Positions 36,401 to 48,611 of a stretch of 64,000 nt of DNA are shown here, piece by piece. The translations under genes were made by a program, and so were the position numbers. This DNA comes from Taxawa tesnikishii (nom. ined.) (taxonomy: Eukaryota > Ascomycota > Dothideomycetes > Dothideales), in NCBI GenBank assembly GCA_030247885.1, contig JAPDRO010000021.1, positions 248,001 to 312,000 of the forward strand. Reading direction: 5' to 3'. Positions within the stretch are counted from its first letter, which is position 1. Each line of letters begins with the position of its first letter. The notes under the pieces are model-generated. The model was given only the letters and a program-made list of their open reading frames with translations. It did no database searches and was not told where the DNA came from.

Positions 36401-36720
36401 AGATCTTACATACCGATAGCTATCATAAGCAACTTTCTCGGCCTGACCATGTTCACGACTCTGTCAGTGTACTCGAAGATGGCGGTCATCATCTCCTCCT
36501 CATTCGCTGGTGGTGGCCTGTCCTCGGGATGCGAACATGGGTGAACGATACCGTTCATGTCCAGGTAGAGGTTGTCGAACTCCTCGCCATTTGGGTTCGG
36601 CTTCCGCGCATCGATCGGAATCTTCTCGCCGTCCACTTCTTGTGGGTGCTCTTCGATGACTGGAGAGATGATCTTGGGGTACTTCTGTGACAGCCAGCGG
36701 AAAAGCGCCGGAACACCCAT
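33457..36720 (-). CDS. RAT1: 5'-3' exoribonuclease 2 (RAT1/DHP1)
   Basis: This nuclear XRN-family exonuclease is used in transcription termination and rRNA/RNA decay. Exon 1 (36720-36414) starts [18 protein letters not shown] and holds the active-site stretch [14 protein letters not shown] 142-nt intron (36272-36413, GTATGT..TACAG) leads to the main exon with [29 protein letters not shown] and a CCHC zinc knuckle [14 protein letters not shown] (about residues 267-280). [18 protein letters not shown] follows. The second XRN domain continues through [17 protein letters not shown]. The tail is Asn/Gly/Tyr/Arg-rich and low complexity. One base is missing at the G4 run 33635-33638 (minus-strand CCCC in GMPPPPP). 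With it restored the protein ends GGGYGGRY at 33457, about 1040 residues. The uncorrected frame instead runs into an unnatural Val/Met-rich end at 33426. Confidence 0.93.
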
Positions 36721-37213
36721 ATTGGCAGTGGTTCGGTCGACTGACTATAGACCTTTTGTATCGAATCGGACCTGGAGTAGGCGGTCGTCGCGTGCTTCAG
36801 GCGCGCTGGGGACAGGTGGGAGTCTAACGACGTAGGTATTGCGCGAGCATCCAGATCGCGTGATACACGAAAGAAAAACACGGACGGCGACCTCGAAACG
36901 AATGTTGGTGCCTTGGAACAGTCAGCACACGGTTTCGATGTTTCAGAGAAAGAGAATGACGGCTCGACTTTGGACGTCTGCAGCGGGCGAACCGTGAATC
37001 CGGGGAAAGGAACCAGTCTAGGCCGGAAACGGAAAGTTACGAATAGCTCCTGCAAATATTACATACCAGCTCACTCAATAGGGTGGATATTTTAGTAACT
37101 ACGAACAATTGTCCTTGATCACATGTTAAACATCTCCCACCCTCACCGACCTTGACTGACGACTGGAATGGAATTGACTGCACCCTAAAACTGAACATAC
37201 ACAAGCCGCAACG
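36721..37213. other. Divergent promoter region RAT1/USO1
   Basis: This 493-base gap separates the head-to-head RAT1 and USO1 starts and should contain both promoters. No coding sequence is seen. Confidence 0.5.
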
Positions 37214-40200
37214 ATGCTCAAAGCTCCGGCGCAGCAGAATGCTACCGACACCATCAGCACCCTTTCCTCGCGCCTCGCTTCTGCCACCCTCCTAGAAGAC
37301 CGCAGAGCTTCCATCCAAGGCCTACGCTCATTCGCAAAGCAATACCCCGCCTCTGTCGCAAGCGGATCTCTTAGGGGCTTATAGGATGTTTACGGTCGGA
37401 TGGCATGGGCTTGGGGAAAGAAGGAGGAGAAGGAGATGTGGATACCGTGCGTTTGATTCTAGAGACGCTCCTCATGCTCTTCAACCCGGATGAAGCTAGT
37501 CCGGAAGCCAGCGAGGACATTGCACTTTGGCTCGCGGATGAGTTCAGCCAGGTAAGACGGCGCCATACTCTCCTTTGGACGTTCTACGGTTATTGCACGA
37601 GCGCAAAGGTGTTTGGGTTGGACAAGAGACCCGTTCATGTACAAGCTCGTCCGTTAAAGCTCTCGGAATGGTCGCTATCAGCGTCGGTCAAGCTAGAACA
37701 GAGCTTCTGTTTCCCACTCTCACTCCAGCCTACACCGCCCCTGCTTCTACTTCACTATGTATCTGAAACGGCGGCTTCATTGATTGCTGTTCTATGTTCC
37801 ATTGGTTTTCTTGTCCAGAGACTGAGCTAAGGCTTAGCGTCAAGATAACATAACCATCCTCCTTGATCTCCTGGACACGCCCGACTACTACGCTCGAATA
37901 TACTCGATAGAGCTTCTCACCGCAATCTCCGCCTCTCGGCCTGAAAGGACACAAGAATGCATATTACTTGCGCCACTAGGTGTACCCAGATTAGTCAGTG
38001 TACTGGACGACTCAAGAGATGCTGTGCGAAACGGTGTGTTTTTAGTTCCTCTTCATGTCTCAATATTGACTGACGTTGAACAGCCGCCCTTCTCCTACTC
38101 GTTGACCTTACCAATGTATCGCAAACCGAACTGCAGAAGATCATCGCCTTCGAGGATGCCTTTCAGCGGATATTCAAACTCATCCAGTTAGAAGGCGGTC
38201 TGTCCGAAGGTGGTATAGTCGTGCAGGATTGCCTCTCATTACTAGCAAACCTCATCCGGCATAGTGCCTCCAATCAAACACTCTTCAGGGAAACAGGTTG
38301 TATACCGCGGCTCGTCGAGCTAGTCAAACAAGTCGCAGGCTCACCGCAGGACGAAAACGCCTACAGTCGGACCAACCGAGAAAAGAACGCTTGGGGCCTT
38401 TTAACAGTCGTCCGTTTGTTTCTTGAAAAGGGCGAAGTTGGCACAAAACCAAACCAAGATGCTTTTTGGAAGAGCGGCATGGTACACGTGGTGCTCAATC
38501 TGGCATTCGACAGCAGTGCAGGACCTCCTATCAGGACAAATGTAAGTTCCAGTCCTCATATGAATACTGTCAACCCTCCAACACTCAAACCGACTGAAAT
38601 TGACACCTCTCAAGGCTCTCAGGACATGTGCGGACACGATCTCGTCCAATCACCCTCTACAGCAAGACTTTGCTGGACTCGTCGTGCAGATCTCGCAACC
38701 TCAAACGAACCCGCCAACTGTAAATGGTGCGCGACGCAGCAAAGACGCACGCAGAGTTTACGTCATCGAAGCCTTACTGGGCTTGGTACTGGCCTCGTCC
38801 GAAACGGTAGAGATTCGATCAGCAGCATGTGGCCTCATCAAAGCTTACTTCACCGGCCACGAGCTGATAAAGCACCATTTCTTGCAACGTGCTATTGCAG
38901 GCTACAAGGAAGGAGAAGACGAGACCACGAACGTTCTTAGCACGTTGATTACCGGCCCGCAAAGCTCCGTGATCAACGATGCGTCACGCTACATGTTTGC
39001 CGGAGGCATAGTTTCCCAGCTGATCTTCGACCAGCCGGAAGCCAAGGCTTTGCTCATGGGTGTGTCTGAAGGTGATGCTGAAAAGGGCGAAGACGTCATC
39101 ACAGCTATCCAGATGATGTCCGGTCACCTTCTCAGCACTTTGCAAGGCGACCTTGATCCTCACATCTCAATCGCCTATCTCAACTTGCTCATCATATTCC
39201 TCTTTGATTCTCCCGCAGCAATCAATGACTGTCTCGCGGAGGGGTCTGCATTGCTCGGCGCCCTCATTGCTACAGCTTCTACCTCAACCAAATCCCAAGT
39301 TGCTAGCGATCCAGTCAAGTCTCTGCTGCCTGGTTTGTGTGCAACGTTACTGGGTACAATCTACGAGTTCTCCACCAAGGACAGCCCCATACCGAGGCGA
39401 ACACTCCAGCCTTTCCTGGTCTCGCGTCTTGGTCGCCAACGTTACTTTGATGCCCTTCTTCAACTACGTCAGCACCCGACCGTTCGCGACGCCGAAATCG
39501 ACGCTGTCGTTGGCGCTTCCGACCTTCTCTTCGATCCCAAGTTTGTCGAATGGTTCAAGGACGAATATGGCCGTCTGCGTAGGGCTGTCGATAAGGATCC
39601 CGGTATTGAAGTCGTCCAGCGAGGAATGGCGGACGGCGTCGACAGAGACATTCTGGATAGTCTACGCGAGCAGATCCAGGGCAAGGAACAACAGCTGGAG
39701 CAGAGGGAGATGGAGATGGCGGATCTACGGCAAAAGGCCGATCAAAGCGACGCAGAACACAGAAGAGAGATGCAAGAATTGCAGTCCCGTCAGCGTACGC
39801 TTGAAGGGGAGGTTGAAAGAAGAGGACGCATCAACGAGGCTCTTCAGCGCGACCATGATGCTGAACTCTCGAACAAAAATGCCGAGATTGAAAAGCTGAG
39901 GGCCAGTCACCAAAACACCATTCAGTCTGTGCAACAGCAGAGTGAGAAGGAGAAGGAAAGATTACGTGCACAACACGAACAGGAATTGGAAAGGACCAAG
40001 GGCCAGCATGCGGCTCAGCTGGCTTCCGAGCGGTCCCTTGCGGAAGACAGGGCGAGAAAAGCCACAGACCAGAGGACCAGAGAGCATCAAACCGCTCTCC
40101 AAGAGCTCCAAGCTGCCATCCAGGAACACAAGGATCGACTGGAAGCAAAGGAGAAGTCCGAGTCGGCGCTTCAGCAGTCGCTCAGAGCCACGAAGTCGGA

Positions 40201-40993
40201 TCTCGACAAGCGCAGCGACGAGCTCCGCGAAGCCCAGTCCAGCCTCAAGGAGACGCAAGAGAAGCTGGCAGACAAGGAACGCTCCGAGCGCGTGCTGCGA
40301 CAGGAGCACCAAAGCACGACAGCGACGCTCGACAAACTCCGCGACGAGCACCAGAAGCTGAAGGATAAGCTCACGCGCACGGATCAGGATCTCCAGCGCA
40401 CCCGGGGCATTCAGAACGATCTGCAGCAGGTGAACACGAAGGCGTTGGCGCGGGTCAAAACGCTCGAGGAAGAGGCCAAGGCGCGCAATGAGCGCGTCAG
40501 CGGTCTGCAGGAGGAGAGAGAACGGCTGGAGAAGGAAAAGACTGAGCTTGAGAACAAGCTGAAGGGCGTTGGAGAGGAGGTCGAGGGTCTGAAGCTGGAG
40601 CTCGAGGCGGAGAGGAAAGGGTACGGGGAATTGGAGGCCGAGCTCAGTGAAGTCAAGGCCGAGCTTGGGAAAGCCAGCGAAGCCCAGCCGGCCGTTCCGG
40701 GTGATGAGGATAGCAAGAAGGAGGCTGCAGAGGCCAAGGAAGAGACGGAGAAGATGAGGAAGATGGCGGAGCAGACGAGGAAGGAGGCTGATGAGGCGAA
40801 GGGAGAGGCTGAGAAGGAGAAGGAGGAGGCGAAGAAGGCGAGAGGGGAGTTGGAGGATATGTTGATGGTGATGTCAGATTTGGAGGCTAAGAGGGACGAG
40901 TATAGGGAGAGGTTGAAGAAGTTGGGTGGAGAGGTGACGGAAGACGAGGATGAGGATGATGAGGAAGACGAGGAAGAAGACCAGGAGGAGTAG
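37214..40993 (+). CDS. USO1: USO1/p115 vesicle-tethering factor
   Basis: USO1 is a long coiled-coil tether for ER-to-Golgi vesicles. Exons are 37214-37551, 37838-38033, 38084-38541 and 38615-40993, with introns of 286, 50 and 73 nt and a product of about 1123 residues. The armadillo-type globular head covers about residues 1-640 (RQDNITILLDLLD, IYSIELLTAISASRPERTQE, VQDCLSLLANLIRHS, RQRYFDALLQLRQHP). A continuous coiled coil follows, ending in a strongly acidic tail (DEDEDDEEDEEEDQEE), typical of USO1. Exon 1 needs one base at 37379-37382 (TTATA) to join SLRGL to IGCLRSDG. The 286-nt first intron is long for this genome, and its acceptor (GGCTTAG) is chosen because it restores SQRQDNITILL. 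Confidence 0.92.
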
Positions 40994-41330
40994 GTTGGGG
41001 CGTGCTTATACAATAATAGTCTGAGGTCTTAGCGTAAAAATTTGTTGGGGGTACATTGATTGGATTGTGTGTCTGACCTGAATATTTATCACAGCGAAAC
41101 TTCTATGTGATTGCCAGAGTGTTATATCTCTGCCCTGCCGGTCTCTACTGCGGCGGTCGAAGTCGGTCTGGTTAACAGCATCACGAAAGAAAAGGAAGAG
41201 TTTGCAGGAATACGTGATTCTATAATATATTCCAAGCATACCGACATGCTACTTTACACGCTAAAAAGAATGGGTATGAACGCCTCGATCACGACAAAAA
41301 CACAGAAACCAGAAAAAGCAGATAATAAGA
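40994..41330. other. Short intergenic gap between convergent genes
   Basis: About 340 bases hold the 3' ends of USO1 (+) and VMA6 (-). Nothing else is seen. Confidence 0.5.
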
Positions 41331-42544
41331 TCAAAACACGCTGATGTAGTTCCCGATCCTGTCCTTCTGGTTCTGTGCAATGCACTCGGATATCCACGTG
41401 ATGTTCCGTATTTCCTGTAAGAATCGTGTTAGCATTCTCGTCAGAGGTAGCAGCGACATGGGGCTGTACGAACCTGTTCTCTCAGCTTCACCCAAGCGTA
41501 CACCACAGCATGCGTAAACTGCCTCGTGAACGCAAGCTTCGAAATCTCCATCTCCTTCTGATAGAACATATCCTCCAAGCTCTTACCCTCATCGCCAGCG
41601 CCTCCGCTCATGTTGCCGACGCCGCTGCTTTGGCCGCCCATACCGGTCTGGTCAAACATGGTGCGGTAGTCCGACACGCCATCAACGGCTATCCTGACGC
41701 CTTCCGGATCGTCAGCCCGCGATAGCATGAGCGTACCCTCCGGGTGCAGCTTTCCGAAGTTCGGGTACAGCTTCCTGCGATCCTGCTTGCTGAGCTCGGT
41801 ACCGAAGCTGTTGAGCGTGATGTTGATGCTCCTCCTATCGGCCTCGAACTCCAGAGCCTCAGACATGACCTCAGCGGTCGGAGTGCCGGCAACATCCGGG
41901 TGCGAGTTCACCCAGTGGTAGAAGTCCTCGAGGTAGTTCTTGTACAGGGTGTTGCGGATAATCTCGATGTTCAACTCGTCCAGGTCTTGGTGCGACAAGG
42001 AGCCCTTGAAGTATGGCGCCAAGGGTGTCTCGATCAGGACGGAGTTGTACAGCTCTTCGATGTTGGTAGCCACGCAGAGCGCGGGCATCGTCTCAAACCA
42101 GCCCAGGGGTGGCACCGCTCCAACAGTTCCCTTGTATCTCTCTCGTGGAGTGTGCCAGTGATGAGAAGCGCGACGTTATCGATCATATAGCCGTAGGTGA
42201 GGTACTCCATAAACTTAGACAGAGACCCCGTCGAGTTTGCCTGGACGTATCGGAATTCGGAGACGAGCTTATCGAGGGTCTTGTCGGCAAGGGCAGAGGT
42301 GGAGGGATTCGGTGGGAGGGCGGCAAGGAAGTCGCCGTAGGCTGGGCCTAATTGAAGCTTCACGTCTGTTGACAGTCAGTGGTGCGGTTTGCCGTGAGTT
42401 TACAAAAGGTGTCTACTCGCCATCGATGTTCTCGCACTGTGTCAGGTTGTTATATTGTTGGCCGGTCAGAAGGGTGTTTCTGTATCCGCGGACTATGCCT
42501 TCCACATAGCCGTTCGCGATGTTGTAAAAGAGTCCTTCAGACAT
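41331..42544 (-). CDS. VMA6: V-type ATPase V0 subunit d (VMA6)
   Basis: Subunit d is the central-stalk adaptor joining the V1 rotor to the V0 ring on vacuolar membranes. Exons are 42544-42421, 42365-41474 and 41414-41331, giving 366 residues. The start is [20 protein letters not shown]. The middle contains [40 protein letters not shown] and [20 protein letters not shown], and the end is [22 protein letters not shown]. Intron 1 (42366-42420, 55 nt) begins GCGAGT rather than GT. It is the only splice that yields the conserved ENIDDVKLQ, so it is a GC-AG intron. Intron 2 is 59 nt (GTTCGT..TTACAG). One base is missing at the G4 run 42106-42109 (minus-strand CCCC, RCHPLGW). Confidence 0.93.
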
Positions 42545-43471
42545 ATTGGCGAGTGATACGGAGATAGTTTGGGTTGGTTGTGGACGCTTGATAGAGTTGT
42601 CGATGGCAGGCAATCGCTGAAGCTCGCGCTCGGGAGAAGTAACGCCAAGACTCGTCGTCATGAAACTTGCGACATTACCAAAAGCACATCTTCACTACAC
42701 AATACAGTCCATATCTTCATCGCGAGCACATCCATCACATTTTTGTAAACCCTTACTATTTGAGAACGCAGCCGGATTATAGTATGGTCCGCGCAGATCG
42801 TCAGAAATCAGTGCCCTCAACAGTCATTCGGGTGGACTGGCTAATCTCGGGCAGAGCAACTGCTTCACCGAGCAAGCAAGAATAGATCCAGATGCTAAAT
42901 GCTATGATCCTATTCCTTGATAGCTGGCACTACTAAGTGTTTACTTAGTTGGCATCGTGGCAAGATAATGCAGCATGTTACCACTCACCGCCCTTGCTAG
43001 TACGATCTGTGAACCTATATCTGCAGCTTGCTTCACTTCTGGAATGTCACCCACTACCTTCGCCACCCCGGGCCTCGCGAAACCAAAACGAGCTCAAACC
43101 CGAGAGCACTCGATGGGAGAACACGGGTACGTTGTGGTACATGCGGCCCATCCACTGCATCAGCTGAGCTGATCTTTGAAGCGGACAGATTGCGCGGCGA
43201 AAGGTGATGGTCTTGACAATACGAAATGATATTAATACGAAAAACAGCTGGACTCCATCTCGGAGCAGCGGGGTATCTTGTGTTATAAAGGAGATGTGCA
43301 GTGCAGTGATCCCACGTCTTTCCTCCGTCCACTCGATCGACTGCGCTCCATAGGAGCCGCCTGCTCTTCGCCCGACAAACAGCGGAAACAGGCCTGCTGC
43401 GTTGGGCTTGGAGCCTCGAGAGTAGGTCCGGGACCTTATTGATCCAACAAAAGAGACATAATTACGTCCAA
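42545..43471. other. Intergenic region, no supported gene
   Basis: The region is the VMA6 promoter and the 3' end of the unknown gene at 43472. Several short frames around 43050-43475 (-) have no recognisable motif. Confidence 0.45.
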
Positions 43472-44468
43472 TCAAGGACCGCCAACAGACACCCTGCGGA
43501 TGGGGGCAACCTCGGTTGGAAGAGGGAGCTCATGAGGGTTCAGTGACTGCCAGCAGTTCTGGACCGCCAACGCCATGAGCTCCTCTTCCTCCACCTTCAT
43601 CTTTGACTGCTGCTTGGCAAGCTTGGAGAGCTTGACAGGCATGCCCTCCTTGATGAAGGTTCTCAAAGCAGCACCGGAAGACTTGCCATTGCGGCCGGAG
43701 AAGTAAGAGAAGGTTGGGAGTGGGTCTTCCTCTGGAGTGGCCGGCGGCGTCATGGTGGACTCCAGATGGGAGCTCTGCTTGATGAGATCTTGCATGCCGA
43801 GCTTGAGTCCGAGTGCCTTTGGCTCGATGTAGTCAAAGTAGTCCGGTCCCCAGAGGTCATCCTCATCGAGGGCTTCGCGAAGAGAATAAAGGAAGAAATC
43901 GAAGGAAGGCAGGGTCGGTCTGCCATGGTCTCCTCGGCCTTGCATTTTGGAAAGCATGCATGCGGCGACGATAAGGCGGATTGGAAATTCGGCGTCAATG
44001 GCCCGTTCGACGATGCAAGCTATAGAGTATCAGTGAGGTGGTCCGAAAGCGCGCTGAGAGATGAGCCTTACCTGGACAGCCTCTGCTAAGGCAAAAGTCC
44101 TCGTCGCTGGCAAGGAACGACTGCAGCCAGACGAAGGCACCCCGTGCCCTACCCCGGAATGCGAATTCAAGATCTTCCGGTGTTATGGCATGGGTAACCT
44201 TCTTGGCTATCCGTGCGGCATTGTCGAAGAGGGCGACGATAGGGGCTAGCAGAGCATGGAGGAGATCTCTCATAACGATCCATGACTGCTTGTTCTCGAA
44301 TGTGCAAAATTCTTTGTGTACGCTGCAGAAGTCGTTCTGGCATTCCCTCGAAAGGTGGTAGCGGAGGATGTTGAACCCCTCTGAGTGCTCCAGCATGATA
44401 GCATCCTGAACGGTGATGAGGAAAGGGGTGGCGTTAGGAGATGCCATGCTGAGGCACGGAGAAGTCAT
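43472..44468 (-). CDS. Conserved hypothetical protein
   Basis: I do not recognise this protein. Two exons, 44468-44072 and 44019-43472, are joined by a 52-nt GTAAGG..CTATAG intron and give 314 residues with no frame problems. The N-terminus is MTSPCLSMASPNATPFLITV. The central part is helical and Cys/His-bearing (YHLSRECQNDFCSVHKEFC, SWIVMRDLLHALLAPIVALF, FRGRARGAFVWLQSFLAS). Then come CIVERAIDAEFPIRLIVAAC and an acidic aromatic stretch (LWGPDYFDYIEP). The C-terminal part carries a Pro-rich Thr motif (TMTPPATPEEDPLPTFSYF) and a short basic helix. No transmembrane segment or signal peptide is evident, suggesting a soluble protein. Function cannot be assigned. Confidence 0.7.
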
Positions 44469-46473
44469 TGTTGCGTCCGGTGGGAAGGGCTGTTGACCCT
44501 TTGAACGGTAGTGGTTGATGTTGTATGAAGTCGAAGCACAGGACGGTGATGGGAGAAAGGGGAAGGCTGCCGGTTGTATACATATACAAAAATATGTCTG
44601 TGCTAGCTATGTTGCGATAGACTTTCGTAAGTGGATCCTTTGCGCCGTACACACGGCCACTTACCGGTAGACATGGCAGCTGACCCAGAGAAGTCCCACT
44701 CAAGTACCGCTTCGGCAGCATGGCACGGGCAAGGCAACAGCGAGCGACTTCTGGAGATCGAGGCCGCCAATAGTGTAGCTTCTCGCACGACTAAAGCCGG
44801 GCTGCACCGATCTGCGTCAGCCGTGCGGGGCCCTGCGTCTGGGAACACCCGGCGCTGCAAGAGAATCTGTCACACGGTGCTGCTAGAACACTTCCGTCCT
44901 GGTTGACAACGATCGTGCCCGAAATAGCGCCTGGGAACGCCGTTAGATCTGTCACGACTGACAACGGGATTGATTTCCACTTCGAGAAGCATATGCCGAG
45001 GAAGGTCCACTCTCGCCTCAACGGAGTCTAGAACCCTGTTCTGGCAGCAGCGTCCACGTGCGGGACTACCAAGCCAGCGTCCTGTAGCCCGCGGATAGTC
45101 TCCATCATTGAGCCTGCTAATGACTGGTGGCCCACGGGGAGGCTTGGACAGCAATTTGAAGATATCAGAATTATCCGCGCGGCCAGTGTCCACGAGACCA
45201 GATGCAGTTCAGGCGCTTCAGGTTCCGGGGCGATATGCCGTCTGATACAGAGCTCGGGTCAGCAGGACGTTTGACGCCTCAGGATAGCAAATGGGAGGCG
45301 TTGGACGCGACGCGCTGGGCGAGAGAGTGCTCAGTCCATGCGGCTTTTGGGCGGTCCTCGCGTGCTATCATCAAACGCTGTTGGAGGAAGTTTGGCAAAA
45401 GCCTCGTGGCAGCGCGGATACTTCCATGCGACGTGCCTGCGTCGCCGTTCGTCAGCACTGACAGACAAGATGAGGCCTGTGACTTCTTCGCCCTTGCCCT
45501 TGCAGAAGGATGCGACGCTGGCTGAGCCAGGCTGACGTAGTGGATGAATGCCCTGGCTGTCTGAGGCGCACCGTACCGCGTTGCCGTGTCTTACAGGTGT
45601 CTCGTCCTTGTTTGGCTCTGGAGATCTGGCTCTCATTATGATGCTTGATTGCCCGCCTGTCCAACGTGAACAGCGAAACGCTGTTATTGCGTCCATCATC
45701 TCCATTCTTTGCGGAAGATCCCTGTGTCCGGTCCGTTTGCTCCGGCTGTTCACGGTGCTCGCCCCTGCGTGGAGATTTAACCTCGGTATTCAAGGTGACC
45801 TTGTCCGCCTTAGCCGAAGATCGTCCGGCTCATAGGCTCTTTTCCTTTCTTCGCTGCGAAACGGCCATCATTGCCTCGCATCACACGTCGACTCATCGTC
45901 GTTGATGGACCAGTTGGAGGATTGAGACTCGTTCCCTCCAGCTCCAAGATTTGCATGGAAAACAAGAGCCTCTGCACGAAAGAAACAGGTTCAGAAAGCA
46001 ATCAACCCCGCTTAGCAAATTGCTCCCCACTTCAGCCTGAGTCGCTCATTGAATCTCCTCCGTGACCAAAACGGCAGTCTCCACGCGAAAGCGTGTCTGC
46101 GTCTTCCTCGCATCCCGCGTCTCCATTGTTCGCAATGCCGGCCTCGTTTAACCCTTGCAACTTGGGGAAGATGCCATCACGTTCTGGGATCGAAAAGCTC
46201 GATGAGCCTGTAGACCGTACGTCTAGCCCCTGGGGTCTCCGCATTCGCTCCGCAATAGGTCGTACTTTAATACCAAGATGCATGATCTGCAAGGATTCGA
46301 CATGCAAGACTGGGAGCCTTTCTACTTTCAACACGGCTCCGTCTGTTAGGGAAGGAGGCAAACAGACGGAGCAGACCTCGCCATGCAGAGGACTTATAGA
46401 CGTCGAGATGACCCGACAATTGGGAGCCTTATTTCGGTTGTAGTGGTAGGTTGCTCCAAGTGTTTCATTCAGC
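44469..46473. other. Two-kilobase region without an assignable gene
   Basis: Open frames of 80-150 codons occur on both strands, notably on the minus strand at 44791-45193 and 45331-45793 and at 46032-46487 (-)/46093-46443 (+). Some minus-strand pieces read like protein (e.g. VEARVDLPRHMLLEVEINPV near 45000), and a lineage-specific multi-exon gene is possible. I cannot build a consistent exon chain or identify a family. Confidence 0.35.
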
Positions 46474-47824
46474 ATGAGATTCAGCACATGTGCTGCATTT
46501 GCAGCTGGCCTGCTGGGCGCCGCTTCGGCTCATCCAGCGTCCGCTTCTACTACCTGTACCCCCACCCGCACGTCAACTCATACGAGCACTGCGACCAGCT
46601 ACTCGACGAAAGCAGCTTATTCCATTTGCAAGAGCAAGGCCGCCTTTGCCACCGTTGATGGACGCCTGTTTGACTTCAATGGCACAAGAGCTGGTCCGAG
46701 ATACTTCGCTGGCACCAACACTTGGTGGCTCTCCCACATTCTGAACGACTCGGATGTGGATCGTGTGCTGAGCGAGATCAAGGGCACCCAGTTGCAGGTG
46801 ACCCGTGTCTGGTATGTAACCCTCCCGGCGGTCATCCAACGTACACATTTTTGACAGCAGCAGGGGTTTCGGAAGTGTGAACAGCGATCCAGGTCCAGGA
46901 ACTGTCTTCTTCCAGCAACTGAACTCCAATGGAACCCAAACCATCAACTGGGCTCCAAACGGAATTCCTCGTCTCGACTCCGTAGTTGCGTGCGTGACAT
47001 CCTATACAATCTTTGGCAAACCCAACACTGACCCATACCAGACACGCTGAGAAGTACAACGTTAAGCTCGTCCTCAATTTTGTCAACAACTGGGGCGATC
47101 TGGGTGGTATCGCCTCCTACACCACCGCCTTCGGCGGCAACGCCACGACCTGGTACACCGACGCCACGAGCCAGAAGATCTACCGCGACTATATCAAGCT
47201 CCTGGTGAACCGGTACAAGTGCTCCCCGCCGTCTTTGCGTGGGAGCTGGCCAACGAGCCGCGCTGCCACGGCTGCCCAACCTCGACCATCTACAATTGGG
47301 CGACGGAAATCTCGCAGTACATCAAGGGCCTCGACCCCAGGCACATGGTGACGCTGGGCGACGAGGGTTGGTTCGCGCCCGCGGACAACATCGGCGACGG
47401 CTCGTACGCCTACTCTGGCGCCGAGGGCGTCGACTTCGTCAAGAACTTGGGCATCAAGACACTCGACTACGGCACTTTCCACCTCTACCCCGACAGCTGG
47501 GGCTACAACGAGACCTGGGGCAGCACCTGGATCGTCGAGCACGACAAGGTGGGTGCTGCAGCGGGCAAGCCGGTCGTGTTGGAAGAATACGGTGGTCCCC
47601 CAAGTCCACACAATCACACTGGTGTTGAGGCGCCGTGGCAGCAGACCGTGCTGAAGGACACAAGCATTGCCATGGACCAGTTTTGGCAGTTTGGCGATCC
47701 TAGCCCGGACACTGTGAATCTGGGCGATCCCTACAGCATCTACATCAACGACACCGAGTACCAGATCTTGGCGAGGGACCATGCCGCGGCTATGTTGGAG
47801 AAGGCGCCGATTGCCAAGCAGTGA
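46474..47824 (+). CDS. Secreted GH5 endo-1,4-beta-mannanase
   Basis: The predicted secreted glycoside hydrolase cleaves beta-mannans. Exons are 46474-46811, 46864-46989 and 47042-47824, with two 52-nt introns, giving 415 residues. A clear signal peptide ([19 protein letters not shown]) precedes a Ser/Thr linker and the TIM-barrel start [12 protein letters not shown]. Further landmarks are [19 protein letters not shown], the acid/base Glu in [28 protein letters not shown] and the nucleophile Glu in VVLEEYGGP. The subfamily resembles GH5_7 fungal mannanases. There is no cellulose-binding module; the Thr-rich stretch after the signal peptide may be a short linker. One base is missing at the C4 run 47224-47227 ([11 protein letters not shown]). 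The downstream gene is also a wall-polysaccharide enzyme, on the same strand. Confidence 0.88.
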
Positions 47825-48611
47825 TGGCGAAGTGTACGTAGAGACAGTGTCGTGGTCGTGTGAAAATATCAGACTTGCAATGCCACGCCTTTTCCATGCT
47901 CATTCCATTGATATCCGTAGCCAAGGCAGGAGGATGTCGGGGCACACGTGAATGCGATGTGCGATGCCTCGACCGTGACATACACTTTGGGCTTTATCGG
48001 ATCAAGCTAGGCTCTCAACAGTGCGGCACAGCATGGCACAGAGGGTGGCTCCTGCTTGGGGTTCAAGACAACAAGCGCAAACCATGACCACGACACGATA
48101 TCGCGCTTGTACCAGGTGCTTGCCCATCTCGTGAAATTGGCAACGGGGGATGAAACGGAGAATGATTCTTGGCTATGATGGCAATATGCGTGGAACAGAT
48201 AGAGTACGGAACAGAAGGTGGACAGGGGTCACGCCTTCCCACGGCCTATCAGCGACTCGTATCGGGCAACGAACAGGGTTGGGTTTGCAGAGGAAAGATC
48301 GACCGGGGTTTCCTGCATACCGGTAACGAGCTAGGCTAAGCTAAAGAGTCGCGTTCGCCCGTTCGCGAATCCATCTCCATCTTCGGAACACCCTTCGAGT
48401 CGTCTCGTTTCGTCTTCTTGCGCAGTCGCTTCCGTAACACCTGCTCCTCGTTTGCAGGCTACTTACTTCTTCCCCTTCCCCTTCTGTTCGTTGTACCACT
48501 TCTGCGTTCGCTTCTTGTACACTCTTAATATCCCGTATCTCTTTGCCCGTTCGGGACCGTTGCACATCACCACTTACTCACTGCACCATAATCGGACCCG
48601 CATCTACTACA
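47825..48611. other. Intergenic region, promoter of the GH72 gene
   Basis: No coding sequence is supported. A pyrimidine-rich stretch (about 48440-48500) precedes the GH72 start, as is common in highly expressed fungal promoters. Confidence 0.45.
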
